Notes under the pieces: generated by a model
What the model was told of the DNA's origin: nothing
The model's database searches: none
The model's input: only the letters and a program-made list of their open reading frames with translations
Program-made: the position numbers and the translations under genes
Shown: positions 1-7,853 of the stretch, piece after piece
How positions within the stretch are numbered: the stretch's first letter is position 1
How the letters are laid out: each line of letters begins with the position of its first letter
Assembly (NCBI GenBank): GCA_035765415.1
Contig: DASTXR010000097.1
Span: 124,001-188,000, forward strand
Origin: CADEED01 sp035765415
GTDB taxonomy: Bacteria > Pseudomonadota > Gammaproteobacteria > Steroidobacterales > Steroidobacteraceae
Reading direction: 5' to 3'
Length of the DNA stretch: 64,000 nt

Positions 1-134
1 TCGACACCGGCGTCAACCTGCCGGCGCTCGTCGAGACCAGCAAGTGGTTGCAAACGACACTGGATCACGCCGTACCCGGCATGGTCGTCAAGGCCGGATT
101 GTTTCCGGCGCGCAAAATCCTGGAGAACGCGTGA
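1..134 (+). CDS. C-terminal end of a hydroxymethylglutaryl-CoA lyase-like protein (partial)
   Basis: The reading frame is open from the left edge and ends at a TGA at 132-134, giving the last 43 residues of a protein. It starts DTGVNLPALVE and continues with TSKWLQ. The DTGVxLxxL pattern followed by a helix and a short basic tail resembles the C-terminus of HMG-CoA lyases, which split HMG-CoA into acetyl-CoA and acetoacetate in leucine breakdown. The TGA overlaps the GTG start of the next gene (GTGA at 131-134), so the two are probably coupled. The catalytic part lies outside the window, so the call rests on the tail alone. Confidence 0.6.
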   Translation, partial: DTGVNLPALVETSKWLQTTLDHAVPGMVVKAGLFPARKILENA

Positions 135-679
135 ACGAAAACCCGATGCGCCTCGCGGCGATCGCCGTGGTTGCCTGCACCCTCACCGGCTGTGGCAAGG
201 ACCCCATTGAAACCGCCATTCAGAAGAACGATCGCCAGGCGGTCAGCGAAGCCATCAAGGAGGGCGCCGACGTCAACGAAAAAGTCACGGGCGGCGACAC
301 TCCGCTGCTGCTGGCGGCAAAGACCGGGCAGAGCAGTTCCGCGCAGGCGCTCATCGAAGCCGGCGCGGACATCAAGGCGCGCGACAACGCCGGTAATGGC
401 GTCCTGCACTACGCCGCGCAAAGCGGGATGACCGGCATCTGCGGATTGCTCGTCGACCGCGGAATTCCGATCGACGACAAGGGCGCCGGCGGCGCAACGC
501 CGCTGCAACTGTCCGTCCAGGGCGGCAGGCTGGAGACGGCCAAATACCTGGTTCGCCGCGGCGCGAATCTCGAACAGAAGAACGACGCGGCCGTGAGCGC
601 GCTCGACCTGGTGGAGCGCAGTGGCGACATCCGCTTCAAGAACGATCTCATCTCTGCGTCGAAGATGCGCAGCAACTGA
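131..679 (+). CDS. ankyrin-repeat lipoprotein
   Basis: This is a 182-residue protein. The N-terminus is a lipoprotein signal: MNENPMR, a hydrophobic stretch, then the lipobox LTGC, so the mature protein should begin at a lipidated Cys. The rest consists of four or five ankyrin repeats of about 33 residues, with cores such as GGDTPLLLAAKTG, GNGVLHYAAQSG and GATPLQLSVQGG. Ankyrin repeats bind other proteins and have no catalytic role. The GTG at 131 is chosen because it overlaps the upstream stop; an ATG at 146 is the alternative. A peroxiredoxin follows 22 bases downstream. Ankyrin proteins next to peroxide-defence genes are known elsewhere, so a protective role is possible but not shown. Confidence 0.85.
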   Translation: MNENPMRLAAIAVVACTLTGCGKDPIETAIQKNDRQAVSEAIKEGADVNEKVTGGDTPLLLAAKTGQSSSAQALIEAGADIKARDNAGNGVLHYAAQSGMTGICGLLVDRGIPIDDKGAGGATPLQLSVQGGRLETAKYLVRRGANLEQKNDAAVSALDLVERSGDIRFKNDLISASKMRSN

Positions 680-701
680 TTCACTGAAGGAGTTACAGAC
701 A

Positions 702-1184
702 ATGGCGATCAAGGCTGGCGACAAGATGCCCATGGGCACTTTCAAGACGATGACCAAGGACGGTCCGCAGGACATCACCACCGATCAGTTGTTCAAGGGC
801 AAGACCGTGGTGCTGTTCTCGGTGCCCGGTGCGTTCACGCCCACCTGCGATGCGAAGCACCTGCCGGGATTCGTGGGGCAGGCCGGCGCGATCAAGGCCA
901 AGGGCGTCGACACCATCGCGTGTATGGCCGTCAACGACGTTTTCGTGATGGGCGCCTGGGGCAAACACTCGAACGTCGGCGACAACGTGTTGATGCTGGC
1001 GGATGGCAACGGCGATTACGCGAAGGCGCTGGGGCTCGAGATGGACGGCCGCGGCTTCGGCATGGGCACGCGCGGCCAGCGTTTCGCGCTCATCGTGAAA
1101 GACGGCGTCGCGACCGCTGTCGAAGTCGAGGCCCCGAAAGAGTTCAAGGTCTCGACCGCCGAGAACATCCTCTCGAAGCTGTAG
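702..1184 (+). CDS. peroxiredoxin (Prx5 / AhpC-TSA family)
   Basis: This 160-residue protein reduces hydrogen peroxide and organic peroxides. It carries the Prx5-type active-site motif PGAFTPTC near residue 48, in which the Cys is the peroxidatic residue, and the later Prx5 block MDGRGFGMGTRGQRFA. Prx5 enzymes of about 160 residues usually take electrons from glutaredoxin or thioredoxin. There is no fused glutaredoxin domain here. The ATG at 702 has an AAGGAG ribosome site at 687-692. The gene converges with etfA; their stop codons are three bases apart. Confidence 0.92.
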   Translation: MAIKAGDKMPMGTFKTMTKDGPQDITTDQLFKGKTVVLFSVPGAFTPTCDAKHLPGFVGQAGAIKAKGVDTIACMAVNDVFVMGAWGKHSNVGDNVLMLADGNGDYAKALGLEMDGRGFGMGTRGQRFALIVKDGVATAVEVEAPKEFKVSTAENILSKL

Positions 1185-1187
1185 GAC

Positions 1188-2138
1188 CTACTTTCGAGAA
1201 GCTTCGATGAGCTTTTCGAGCTCCGGCACGATGGTGAAGAGGTCGCCGACGATTCCGATGTCGGCGACCTCGAAGATCGGCGCCTCGCCATCCTTGTTGA
1301 TGGCGACGATGGTGCGCGCGTCCTTGATGCCGGTGAGATGCTGGATGGCGCCGGAAATGCCGATGGCCACGTACAGCTCGGGCGCGATGATCTTGCCGGT
1401 CTGCCCGACCTGCATGTCGCTCGGCACGTAGCCGGCGTCCACCGCGGCGCGCGAGGCACCGACGGCTGCTCCCAGCTTGTCGGCCAGCGAGTAGATGAGC
1501 TTGAAAGCATCGCTGCTCGCCAGCGCCCGGCCACCCGACACCACCTTGCCCGCGCTCTGCAGGTCGGGGCGATCGCCGCCGGCCGCGGACAGCGCCACGA
1601 AGCGCGTGTGCGTGGGCAGGGCGACCGCGGGTGAGGCTGCTTCAACGGCGGCACTGCCACCGCTACCCGCGGCTTCGAACGAGGCGATGCGGATGGTGGC
1701 CACGATCTTCTCCGCCGTCACTTCGACGGTGGTGATGGCATTGCCCGCGTAGATAGGCCGGCGGAAGCGCGTGGCGCTTTCGATCGACATGACGTCCGAG
1801 ACCTGCGGCGCGCCGAGGATGGCGGCCACGCGCGGCATCAGGTCCTTGCCGAACGTGGTCGAGGGCCCGAAGACGTGCGAGAAAGGCGCGGCAAGCTCAG
1901 CGAGCTGTGGCGCGATGGCGGCGGCCAGCGCATGTTCGTGCACGGCGTTCGACACTTCGATGACGCGGGCGACACCGGCAATCTGCGCCGCCTGGGCCGC
2001 CACCTTCGATCCGGGCGCGGCGAACACCGCGACCGTGATTTCACTGCCGGCGAGCGTCGAGGCCGCCTTCACGCACTTGGCAGTGGATACATTGAGCTTG
2101 TCGCCGGCATGCTCGGCGACGATGAGTACCTTGCTCAT
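1188..2138 (-). CDS. etfA: electron transfer flavoprotein alpha subunit
   Basis: EtfA (316 residues) binds FAD and pairs with EtfB to carry electrons from acyl-CoA and other dehydrogenases to ETF:quinone oxidoreductase. The N-terminus MSKVLIVAEH and the C-terminal FAD-binding region (GISGAIQHLTGI, then ARTIVAINKD and FEVADIGIVGDLF) are family hallmarks, and the length is usual. The start ATG overlaps the stop of etfB (ATGA at 2135-2138), so the two subunits are probably translated in coupled fashion. The presence of ETF fits the two beta-oxidation multifunctional enzymes later in the window. Confidence 0.97.
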   Translation of the reverse strand: MSKVLIVAEHAGDKLNVSTAKCVKAASTLAGSEITVAVFAAPGSKVAAQAAQIAGVARVIEVSNAVHEHALAAAIAPQLAELAAPFSHVFGPSTTFGKDLMPRVAAILGAPQVSDVMSIESATRFRRPIYAGNAITTVEVTAEKIVATIRIASFEAAGSGGSAAVEAASPAVALPTHTRFVALSAAGGDRPDLQSAGKVVSGGRALASSDAFKLIYSLADKLGAAVGASRAAVDAGYVPSDMQVGQTGKIIAPELYVAIGISGAIQHLTGIKDARTIVAINKDGEAPIFEVADIGIVGDLFTIVPELEKLIEASRK

Positions 2139-2899
2139 ACCAGACCCCGCTTCGAAAGCTCGGCGAACAATTCGGCGGTGTCCTTGACCATGATGCCGCG
2201 CTGTCGCCCCGGGGGCGGCTCGGTTTTCTGCACCTTGGCGCGCGCCGTTCCCGGGCCACCGATTTCGCCAAGCGGAATGCTCGTGAGTGGCTTGGTCTTG
2301 GCTTTCATGATTTCCGGCAGCTTCACGAAGCGCGGTTCGTTGAGCCGCAGATCGGTGGTGATGACCGCCGGCAGGTCTACTTCGATGGTCTCGAGGCCGG
2401 CGTCGACTTCGCGCGTGACCTTCGCGGCCGTGTCGGTGAGCTCCACCTTTGACGCAAACGTGGCCTGCGGCCGGTTCCACAGCGCCGCCAGCATCTGGCC
2501 CGTCTGGTTGTTGTCGTCGTCGATCGCCTGCTTGCCGAGGATGACGAGGAACGGCTGCTCGCGTTCGACGAGTTTCAGCAGCACGCGCGCGAGGTCGAGC
2601 GGCTCCAGCGCCGCATCCGCGACCACGTGCAACGCGCGTTGCGCACCCATGGCGAGCGCGTTGCGCAGTGTCGCCTGGCAATCCGCCGGTCCGATGGTGG
2701 CGACCACGACCTCGTCGGCGCGGCCGCGTTCCTTGATGCGCAGCGCTTCCTCGATGGCAATGGCATCGAAGGGATTGATGCTGAGCTTGACGCCGTCGAG
2801 GGCGACACCCGAGCCATCGGGCTTCACGCGAATGCGTACGTTGTAGTCGACGACGCGTTTGATTGCGACGAGAATCCGTCGGGGTTGAGAGTTGTCCAT
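2135..2899 (-). CDS. etfB: electron transfer flavoprotein beta subunit
   Basis: EtfB (254 residues) is the AMP-binding partner of EtfA. Visible family features are the N-terminal VAIKRVVDYN, the SINPFDAIAIEEALR helix, the GKQAIDDDNNQTG segment typical of the AMP site, and a C-terminal tail that wraps around EtfA. The ATG at 2899 gives the normal length; the reading frame runs further upstream but nothing there resembles EtfB. The gene heads the etfB-etfA operon and is divergent from the transporter genes starting at 2963, so both promoters must lie within the 63 bases between them. Confidence 0.97.
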   Translation of the reverse strand: MDNSQPRRILVAIKRVVDYNVRIRVKPDGSGVALDGVKLSINPFDAIAIEEALRIKERGRADEVVVATIGPADCQATLRNALAMGAQRALHVVADAALEPLDLARVLLKLVEREQPFLVILGKQAIDDDNNQTGQMLAALWNRPQATFASKVELTDTAAKVTREVDAGLETIEVDLPAVITTDLRLNEPRFVKLPEIMKAKTKPLTSIPLGEIGGPGTARAKVQKTEPPPGRQRGIMVKDTAELFAELSKRGLV

Positions 2900-2962
2900 C
2901 GTTGGCAGTGTAGCGGGAGTCGATGAGGTGATCGAGAGCGAAGAACAGAGGTTCTCCGGCTG

Positions 2963-3886
2963 ATGTTGGCCTACACGCTGCGGCGCATCGCCGGCCTCAT
3001 ACCCACGCTGTTCATACTCGCCACACTGTCGTTCTTCATCATCCGGCTGGCCCCGGGCGGCCCCTTCGACCAGGAGCAGCGGCTGCCGCCGGCGATCCGC
3101 GCGAATCTCGACGCCGCCTACGGTTTCGATCGTCCGTTGATCGAGCAATACGCGCGGTATCTCACCGGAGTGGCGCAGGGCGATCTCGGGCCCTCGCTGC
3201 GTTACAAGGATTTCACGGTCACCGAGCTGATCGCGCGCGGGCTGCCGCTCAGTCTAACTATCGGCCTGGCCGCGGCGCTGCTCGCGTTCCTCACCGGCGT
3301 GCCGCTCGGTGCGTATGCGGCGTGGCGCGCCAATTCCGTGGCCGATCACGCGATCATGGGTTTCTCCATGATGGGCGTGGTGCTGCCGGGCTTCGTCGTC
3401 GGTCCGCTGCTGGCGCTGTTGTTCGGCATCTACTGGCCGATATTCCGCGTCGGTGGCTACGAGCCCGGCGAGCTGAGTTTCCTCGTGCTGCCGGTGATCA
3501 CGCTGGCGTTACCGGTGTCGGCGTACATCGCGCGCCTCATGCGCAACAGTCTCGAGGAAGTGCTGCGCGCCAACTACATTCGCACCGCGCGCGCCAAAGG
3601 CCTGGCGCCCGGCGCGGTTTTCCTGCGGCACGCGTTGCGACCGGCGTTGATTCCCGTGGTGAGTTACCTGGGTCCCGCGGTGGCTTTCGTGGTCACGGGT
3701 TCGCTGGTGGTCGAGGCGGTGTTCGGGCTGCCCGGCTCGGGCCGCTTCCTGGTCCAGGGCGCGGTCGATCGCGACTACCCGATGGTCATGGGGATGATCC
3801 TCGTGTACGGCGTCCTCACGCTGGTGTGCAATCTCATCGCGGACCTGCTGTACGCCTGGATGGATCCGCGCGTGCGCCTGGCATGA
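2963..3886 (+). CDS. oligopeptide-type ABC transporter permease (OppB/DppB/YejB family)
   Basis: A 307-residue inner-membrane protein with about six membrane segments. It opens with MLAYTLRRIAGLIPTL, typical of OppB-type permeases, and has the PGGPF segment after the first helix. The EAA loop that docks on the ATPase is visible as RTARAKGLAPGAVFLRHALRPALIP. It should pair with the next permease and the fused ATPase to import peptides or related solutes. The stop overlaps the next start (ATGA at 3883-3886). No periplasmic binding protein gene is nearby, so the substrate cannot be inferred. Confidence 0.93.
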   Translation: MLAYTLRRIAGLIPTLFILATLSFFIIRLAPGGPFDQEQRLPPAIRANLDAAYGFDRPLIEQYARYLTGVAQGDLGPSLRYKDFTVTELIARGLPLSLTIGLAAALLAFLTGVPLGAYAAWRANSVADHAIMGFSMMGVVLPGFVVGPLLALLFGIYWPIFRVGGYEPGELSFLVLPVITLALPVSAYIARLMRNSLEEVLRANYIRTARAKGLAPGAVFLRHALRPALIPVVSYLGPAVAFVVTGSLVVEAVFGLPGSGRFLVQGAVDRDYPMVMGMILVYGVLTLVCNLIADLLYAWMDPRVRLA

Positions 3887-4701
3887 GACGCATGAGCAAC
3901 GGAACGCGCACCGCGCTCGTCATCATCGCGCTGCTGGCCGCGCTGGCGCTGCTCGCGCCGTGGATCTCGCCGTACAGCCACGAACACATCGATTGGGCAC
4001 GACAGGCGGCGCCGCCCCAAATCGAAGGCGCGCACTGGCTGGGCACCGATCGCCTCGGCCGCGATCTCTTCGCACGCAGCATGCAGGCGTTGCGCGTCTC
4101 GCTGCTCATCGGCGTGCTCGCGGCGCTGGTCAGCGTGTGTATCGGCGTCGCCTGGGGCGCGACCGCCGGCTACGTGGGCGGGCGCGTGGACTCATTGATG
4201 ATGCGGTTCGTCGACATCGTCTACGCGCTGCCCTATGTGTTCATCGTCATCATCCTGTCGACGATGTTCGAGCGCGGCAGCATTGCCGCGCTGTTCATCG
4301 CGATCGGCGCCGTTGGCTGGCTGACCATGGCGCGCATCGTGCGCGGACAGACGCTGGGCCTCAGGCGGCGTGAATTCATCGACGCCGCCATTGCGAGCGG
4401 TGTGCGCACACCGCAGATTCTCTGGCGGCACATCGTGCCCAATGTCGCGGGCCCGGTCATCGCATACGCCACGCTCGCCATCCCGCAGTTGATCCTCTTC
4501 GAAAGTTTTCTGAGCTTCCTCGGCCTGGGCGTGCAGGAGCCGTTCGCCAGTCTCGGCAGCCTGATCAACGAAGGCGCGCAGGAAATGGAATCGTCTCCCT
4601 GGATGTTGCTGGTGCCGGCGACGTTGCTCACGGTCCTGCTGATCGCTTTCAACCTGCTCGGCGATGGCCTGCGCACCGCGCTCGGGTCGCGCGATGACTG
4701 A
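3883..4701 (+). CDS. oligopeptide-type ABC transporter permease (OppC/DppC/YejE family)
   Basis: This 272-residue permease is the second membrane subunit. It has the family's HWLGTDRLGRDLFAR motif just after the first membrane helix, followed by five further hydrophobic segments and the EAA loop (DAAIASGVRTPQILWRHIVPN). The C-terminal end LFNLLGDGLR is also characteristic, here as AFNLLGDGLRTAL. The ATG at 3883 overlaps the upstream stop; a second ATG at 3892 is possible. Its stop at 4699-4701 overlaps the start of the ATPase gene, giving a tightly coupled three-gene operon. Confidence 0.93.
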   Translation: MRRMSNGTRTALVIIALLAALALLAPWISPYSHEHIDWARQAAPPQIEGAHWLGTDRLGRDLFARSMQALRVSLLIGVLAALVSVCIGVAWGATAGYVGGRVDSLMMRFVDIVYALPYVFIVIILSTMFERGSIAALFIAIGAVGWLTMARIVRGQTLGLRRREFIDAAIASGVRTPQILWRHIVPNVAGPVIAYATLAIPQLILFESFLSFLGLGVQEPFASLGSLINEGAQEMESSPWMLLVPATLLTVLLIAFNLLGDGLRTALGSRDD

Positions 4702-6505
4702 AGCCGCGTTGTTGTCGGTGGAAGATCTGTCGGTGAATTACGGCGGCAGGCCCGCCGTGGAATCCTTGTCGCTCGAGATCGCGCGAGGCCGCTGCCTCGG
4801 TGTCATCGGCGAATCCGGAGCCGGAAAGACCCAGGCATTCCTCGCGATGATGGGGCTGTTGCCGGCGCAGGCGCGAATCGCGGGCCGCGCCAGTCTCGAC
4901 GGCCAGGACCTGCTCGGGCCTGCGGCGGCAGCGCTGCGCGGTCGCCGTGTCGCGATGATCTTCCAGGATCCGATGACCTCGCTCACTCCCCACATGCGCA
5001 TTGGCGACCAGGTCGCCGAACCGCTGGTCGAGCACCAGGGATTGAGCTGGCGCGACGCACGCCTGCGGGCCGCGACGCTGCTCGAGCAGGTCCGCATGAA
5101 CGACGTGCCGCGCCGCCTGCGCCAGTACCCGCACGAGTTGTCGGGCGGCATGCGCCAGCGAGCGATGATCGCCATGGCGCTCGCGTGTGATCCGGAGCTG
5201 CTGATCGCCGATGAACCGACCACGGCGCTCGACGTGTCGGTGCAGGCGCAGATCCTGGCGTTGCTGCGGCAGATAGTCGCCGCGCGAGGCATGTCGCTGG
5301 CGGTGGTCACGCACGACATGGGTGTCATTGCCGCGCTGGCCGACGACGTGGTCGTGATGCGCGAGGGCCGCGTCGTCGAACGTGGGCCGGTGGCGCGGGT
5401 TCTGGCCGCGCCCGAGCACGCTTATACGCGCGCGCTGCTGGCCGCGACTCCGAGGATGGAGACGCCGGGACCTGGCCACGCAAGCGGCGGCGCCGCTGCG
5501 AACCCCGCCGCTCACCCGTTGAAGGTGCATGCCTTGCGCGTCGACCATCGTTTGCGAGGCGGCTGGCTGCGCCGCCCGGTGACGCTGGCCGCGGTGGATG
5601 GGGTCTCGCTGCGCATCGAAGCGGGCGAGGCGCTGGGTGTCGTGGGCGAGTCGGGTTGCGGCAAATCGACGCTCAGCCGCGCACTGCTGCGGCTGAGCCC
5701 GATCACCTCCGGCGAAATCGTGTGGTTAGGCCGGCCCATCCAGGAGCTGGCCGGCGAAGAGTTGCGATTGCTGCGCGCCGGCATGCAGATCGTGTTCCAG
5801 GATCCGTTCGCCAGCCTGGATCCGATCATGTCAGTCGGCGACATCGTCGCCGAGCCCTTGCGCGCGCTGCGCCCGGCAATGAACGCCGCACAACGTGCGG
5901 CGCGCGTGGCAGCCATGCTGGCGAGCGTCGGGCTCGATCCGGAATACGCGAGCCGCCGCGGCCGCGAGCTCTCCGGTGGACAGTGCCAGCGCGTGGCGAT
6001 CGCGCGGGCCATGATTCTCGAACCCCGGCTCCTGGTCTGCGACGAGGCGGTCAGCGCGCTCGACGTGTCTATCCAGGCGCAGCTGCTGGACCTCTTCGCG
6101 GCCATCAAGCGTGAGCAGGGCACCAGCATCCTCTTCGTGAGCCACAATCTCGCCGTGGTGCGCCGGCTCTGCGAACGCATGCTGGTGATGTACCTCGGGC
6201 GCGTGGTCGAAGAAGGCCCCGCCGAGGAACTGTTCCTGCGGCCGCGGCATCCCTACACGCGCATGTTGTTAGAGTCCGTGCCGTTGCTCGATCCGCAAGC
6301 CGAACGCGCCCGGCTCGCCACGCTCGCCGTGCAGGGAGAAACCCCGTCAGCCGTGGATCGCCCCAGAGGTTGCCATTTCCATACGCGTTGCCCGGCGGCT
6401 CTGCCCATGTGCGCAACGCGCAGTCCAGAGCCGGAAGCGGTCGAAGATTCGCACCGGGTGGCCTGCCTGCGGTGGCGCGAAATCGGCGGCGATACCGTTA
6501 AATAG
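4694..6505 (+). CDS. fused double ATPase of an oligopeptide-type ABC transporter (OppD-OppF / YejF type)
   Basis: A 603-residue cytoplasmic protein made of two ABC ATPase domains in tandem. Domain 1 has Walker A GESGAGKT (39-46), signature LSGGMRQR and Walker B LLIADEP. Domain 2 has Walker A GESGCGKS (near 318), signature LSGGQCQR and Walker B LLVCDEA. Each half also keeps the oligopeptide-transporter C-terminal region, and the second ends with Cys-bearing GCHFHTRCP. Single-chain fusion of the D and F ATPases is the arrangement of YejF in the YejABEF system. The first Walker A is followed by Gln rather than the more common Ser/Thr. The operon lacks a binding-protein gene, which must be encoded elsewhere. 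Confidence 0.94.
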   Translation: MTEAALLSVEDLSVNYGGRPAVESLSLEIARGRCLGVIGESGAGKTQAFLAMMGLLPAQARIAGRASLDGQDLLGPAAAALRGRRVAMIFQDPMTSLTPHMRIGDQVAEPLVEHQGLSWRDARLRAATLLEQVRMNDVPRRLRQYPHELSGGMRQRAMIAMALACDPELLIADEPTTALDVSVQAQILALLRQIVAARGMSLAVVTHDMGVIAALADDVVVMREGRVVERGPVARVLAAPEHAYTRALLAATPRMETPGPGHASGGAAANPAAHPLKVHALRVDHRLRGGWLRRPVTLAAVDGVSLRIEAGEALGVVGESGCGKSTLSRALLRLSPITSGEIVWLGRPIQELAGEELRLLRAGMQIVFQDPFASLDPIMSVGDIVAEPLRALRPAMNAAQRAARVAAMLASVGLDPEYASRRGRELSGGQCQRVAIARAMILEPRLLVCDEAVSALDVSIQAQLLDLFAAIKREQGTSILFVSHNLAVVRRLCERMLVMYLGRVVEEGPAEELFLRPRHPYTRMLLESVPLLDPQAERARLATLAVQGETPSAVDRPRGCHFHTRCPAALPMCATRSPEPEAVEDSHRVACLRWREIGGDTVK

Positions 6506-6565
6506 CCGGATACGCAGCACGCTGCGTTCGCGTTATTCTCCGGCATCGTTTTTTACGGTAACCCC

Positions 6566-7840
6566 ATGTCCCAGGAAACCCAGATCCGTCCGAGCGAAGG
6601 CCTGCGTCACGTCAAGTACGAAATCCGCGGCCGGCTTGCCCGCAGGGCCCAGGAGCTCGAGCGCCAGGGCTACGAGATAGTGCCGCTGAACATCGGCAAT
6701 CCCGCCGCCTTCGGCTTTCGCACGCCCGAGACCATGCGCCTGGCCATGATCGAGAACATGCAGGCGGCGGAAGGCTACTGCCATCAGAAGGGCATCTTCC
6801 CGGCGCGCGAAGCCGTGGTCATGCAGCAGCAGTCGCGGGGTGTTTCCGGCGTCAGCGCCGATGAAGTCTTCATCGGCAACGGCGTCAGCGAGCTCATCGA
6901 CCTCTGCCTGCGGGCGTTGCTCAACGCCGGCGACGAAGTGCTCATCCCCAGCCCCGACTATCCACTGTGGTCGGCCGCGGTGATGCTGAACGGCGGCAAG
7001 GCGGTGTATTACCCGTGCCGTCCCGAGAACGGCTTCGTGCCCGATCCCGAGGAGATCGCCGCGCTGGTCACACGCAGGACGCGCGCCATCGTCGTCATCA
7101 CGCCTAACAACCCGACCGGCGCGGTATATCCGCGCGCGGTGTGCGAAGGCATCGCCAGGGTCGCAGAAGCGAACAAGCTCGTGGTCTTCAGCGACGAAAT
7201 CTACGACCAGATGACCTACGAGGGCGTCGAGTCCATCCCGATGGCGACGCTGGTGCGCGATACCGTGTGCTGCACGATGTCGGGCCTGTCGAAGATCTAC
7301 CGCGCCTGCGGTTACCGCGTCGGCTGGGCGGCGTTCTCCGGAAACCTGCGCGGCGCGGGCGACTACCTTTCCGCTCTCGAGTTGTTGTCGTCGCTGCGGC
7401 TTTGCTCGAACGTGCCGGCGCAATGGGCGGTGCAAACCGCGCTCGGCGGCTACCAGAGCATCAGGGAACTGCTCGCTCCCGGCGGACGGCTGTTCGAATC
7501 TCGTCGCGCCATTCTCGAAGCCACTTCCGCCAGCCGCTTCCTCGCGCTCGCGCCGCCCAGGGGTTCCATGTACGCCTTCGTGCGCGTCAAGACCGAGGAG
7601 ATCCCGGAGTTCGACGATCAGACCTTTGCGCTCGATCTGCTGGAACAGAAACACGTGCTGCTCGCGCCCGGCACCAGCTTCAACGTGCCTTACCGCGATC
7701 ATTTCCGCACTACGTGGCTGCCCGACGCGGCGCTGCTCAAGAAGGTGTTCGTACGAATCGAGGAACTGCTGTCGGCCTATGCCAGCCAGCCCGCCGGTGG
7801 CAAGCCGCGAGTAGTACACGCAGAATCTCGCTTCAAATAG
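6566..7840 (+). CDS. alaA: PLP-dependent aminotransferase, AlaA-like (glutamate-pyruvate transaminase)
   Basis: A 424-residue fold-type I, class I/II aminotransferase. The PLP lysine is K243 in GLSKIYRACGYRVGW. Asp210 and Tyr213 (FSDEIYDQM) and Arg251 are the other cofactor or substrate residues, and NPTG is present in TPNNPTGAVYP. The overall sequence resembles bacterial AlaA enzymes that make alanine from pyruvate and glutamate, although the fold alone does not prove the substrate. The gene stands alone between the transporter operon (60-base gap) and the nuclease gene that follows 13 bases later. Confidence 0.88.
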   Translation: MSQETQIRPSEGLRHVKYEIRGRLARRAQELERQGYEIVPLNIGNPAAFGFRTPETMRLAMIENMQAAEGYCHQKGIFPAREAVVMQQQSRGVSGVSADEVFIGNGVSELIDLCLRALLNAGDEVLIPSPDYPLWSAAVMLNGGKAVYYPCRPENGFVPDPEEIAALVTRRTRAIVVITPNNPTGAVYPRAVCEGIARVAEANKLVVFSDEIYDQMTYEGVESIPMATLVRDTVCCTMSGLSKIYRACGYRVGWAAFSGNLRGAGDYLSALELLSSLRLCSNVPAQWAVQTALGGYQSIRELLAPGGRLFESRRAILEATSASRFLALAPPRGSMYAFVRVKTEEIPEFDDQTFALDLLEQKHVLLAPGTSFNVPYRDHFRTTWLPDAALLKKVFVRIEELLSAYASQPAGGKPRVVHAESRFK

Positions 7841-7853
7841 CTGTCATAAGTTA

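Noticed and set aside
3883..3900. Alternative start of the second permease at 3892
   Set aside because: Possible, but the ATG at 3883 forms the usual ATGA overlap with the upstream gene and is preferred.
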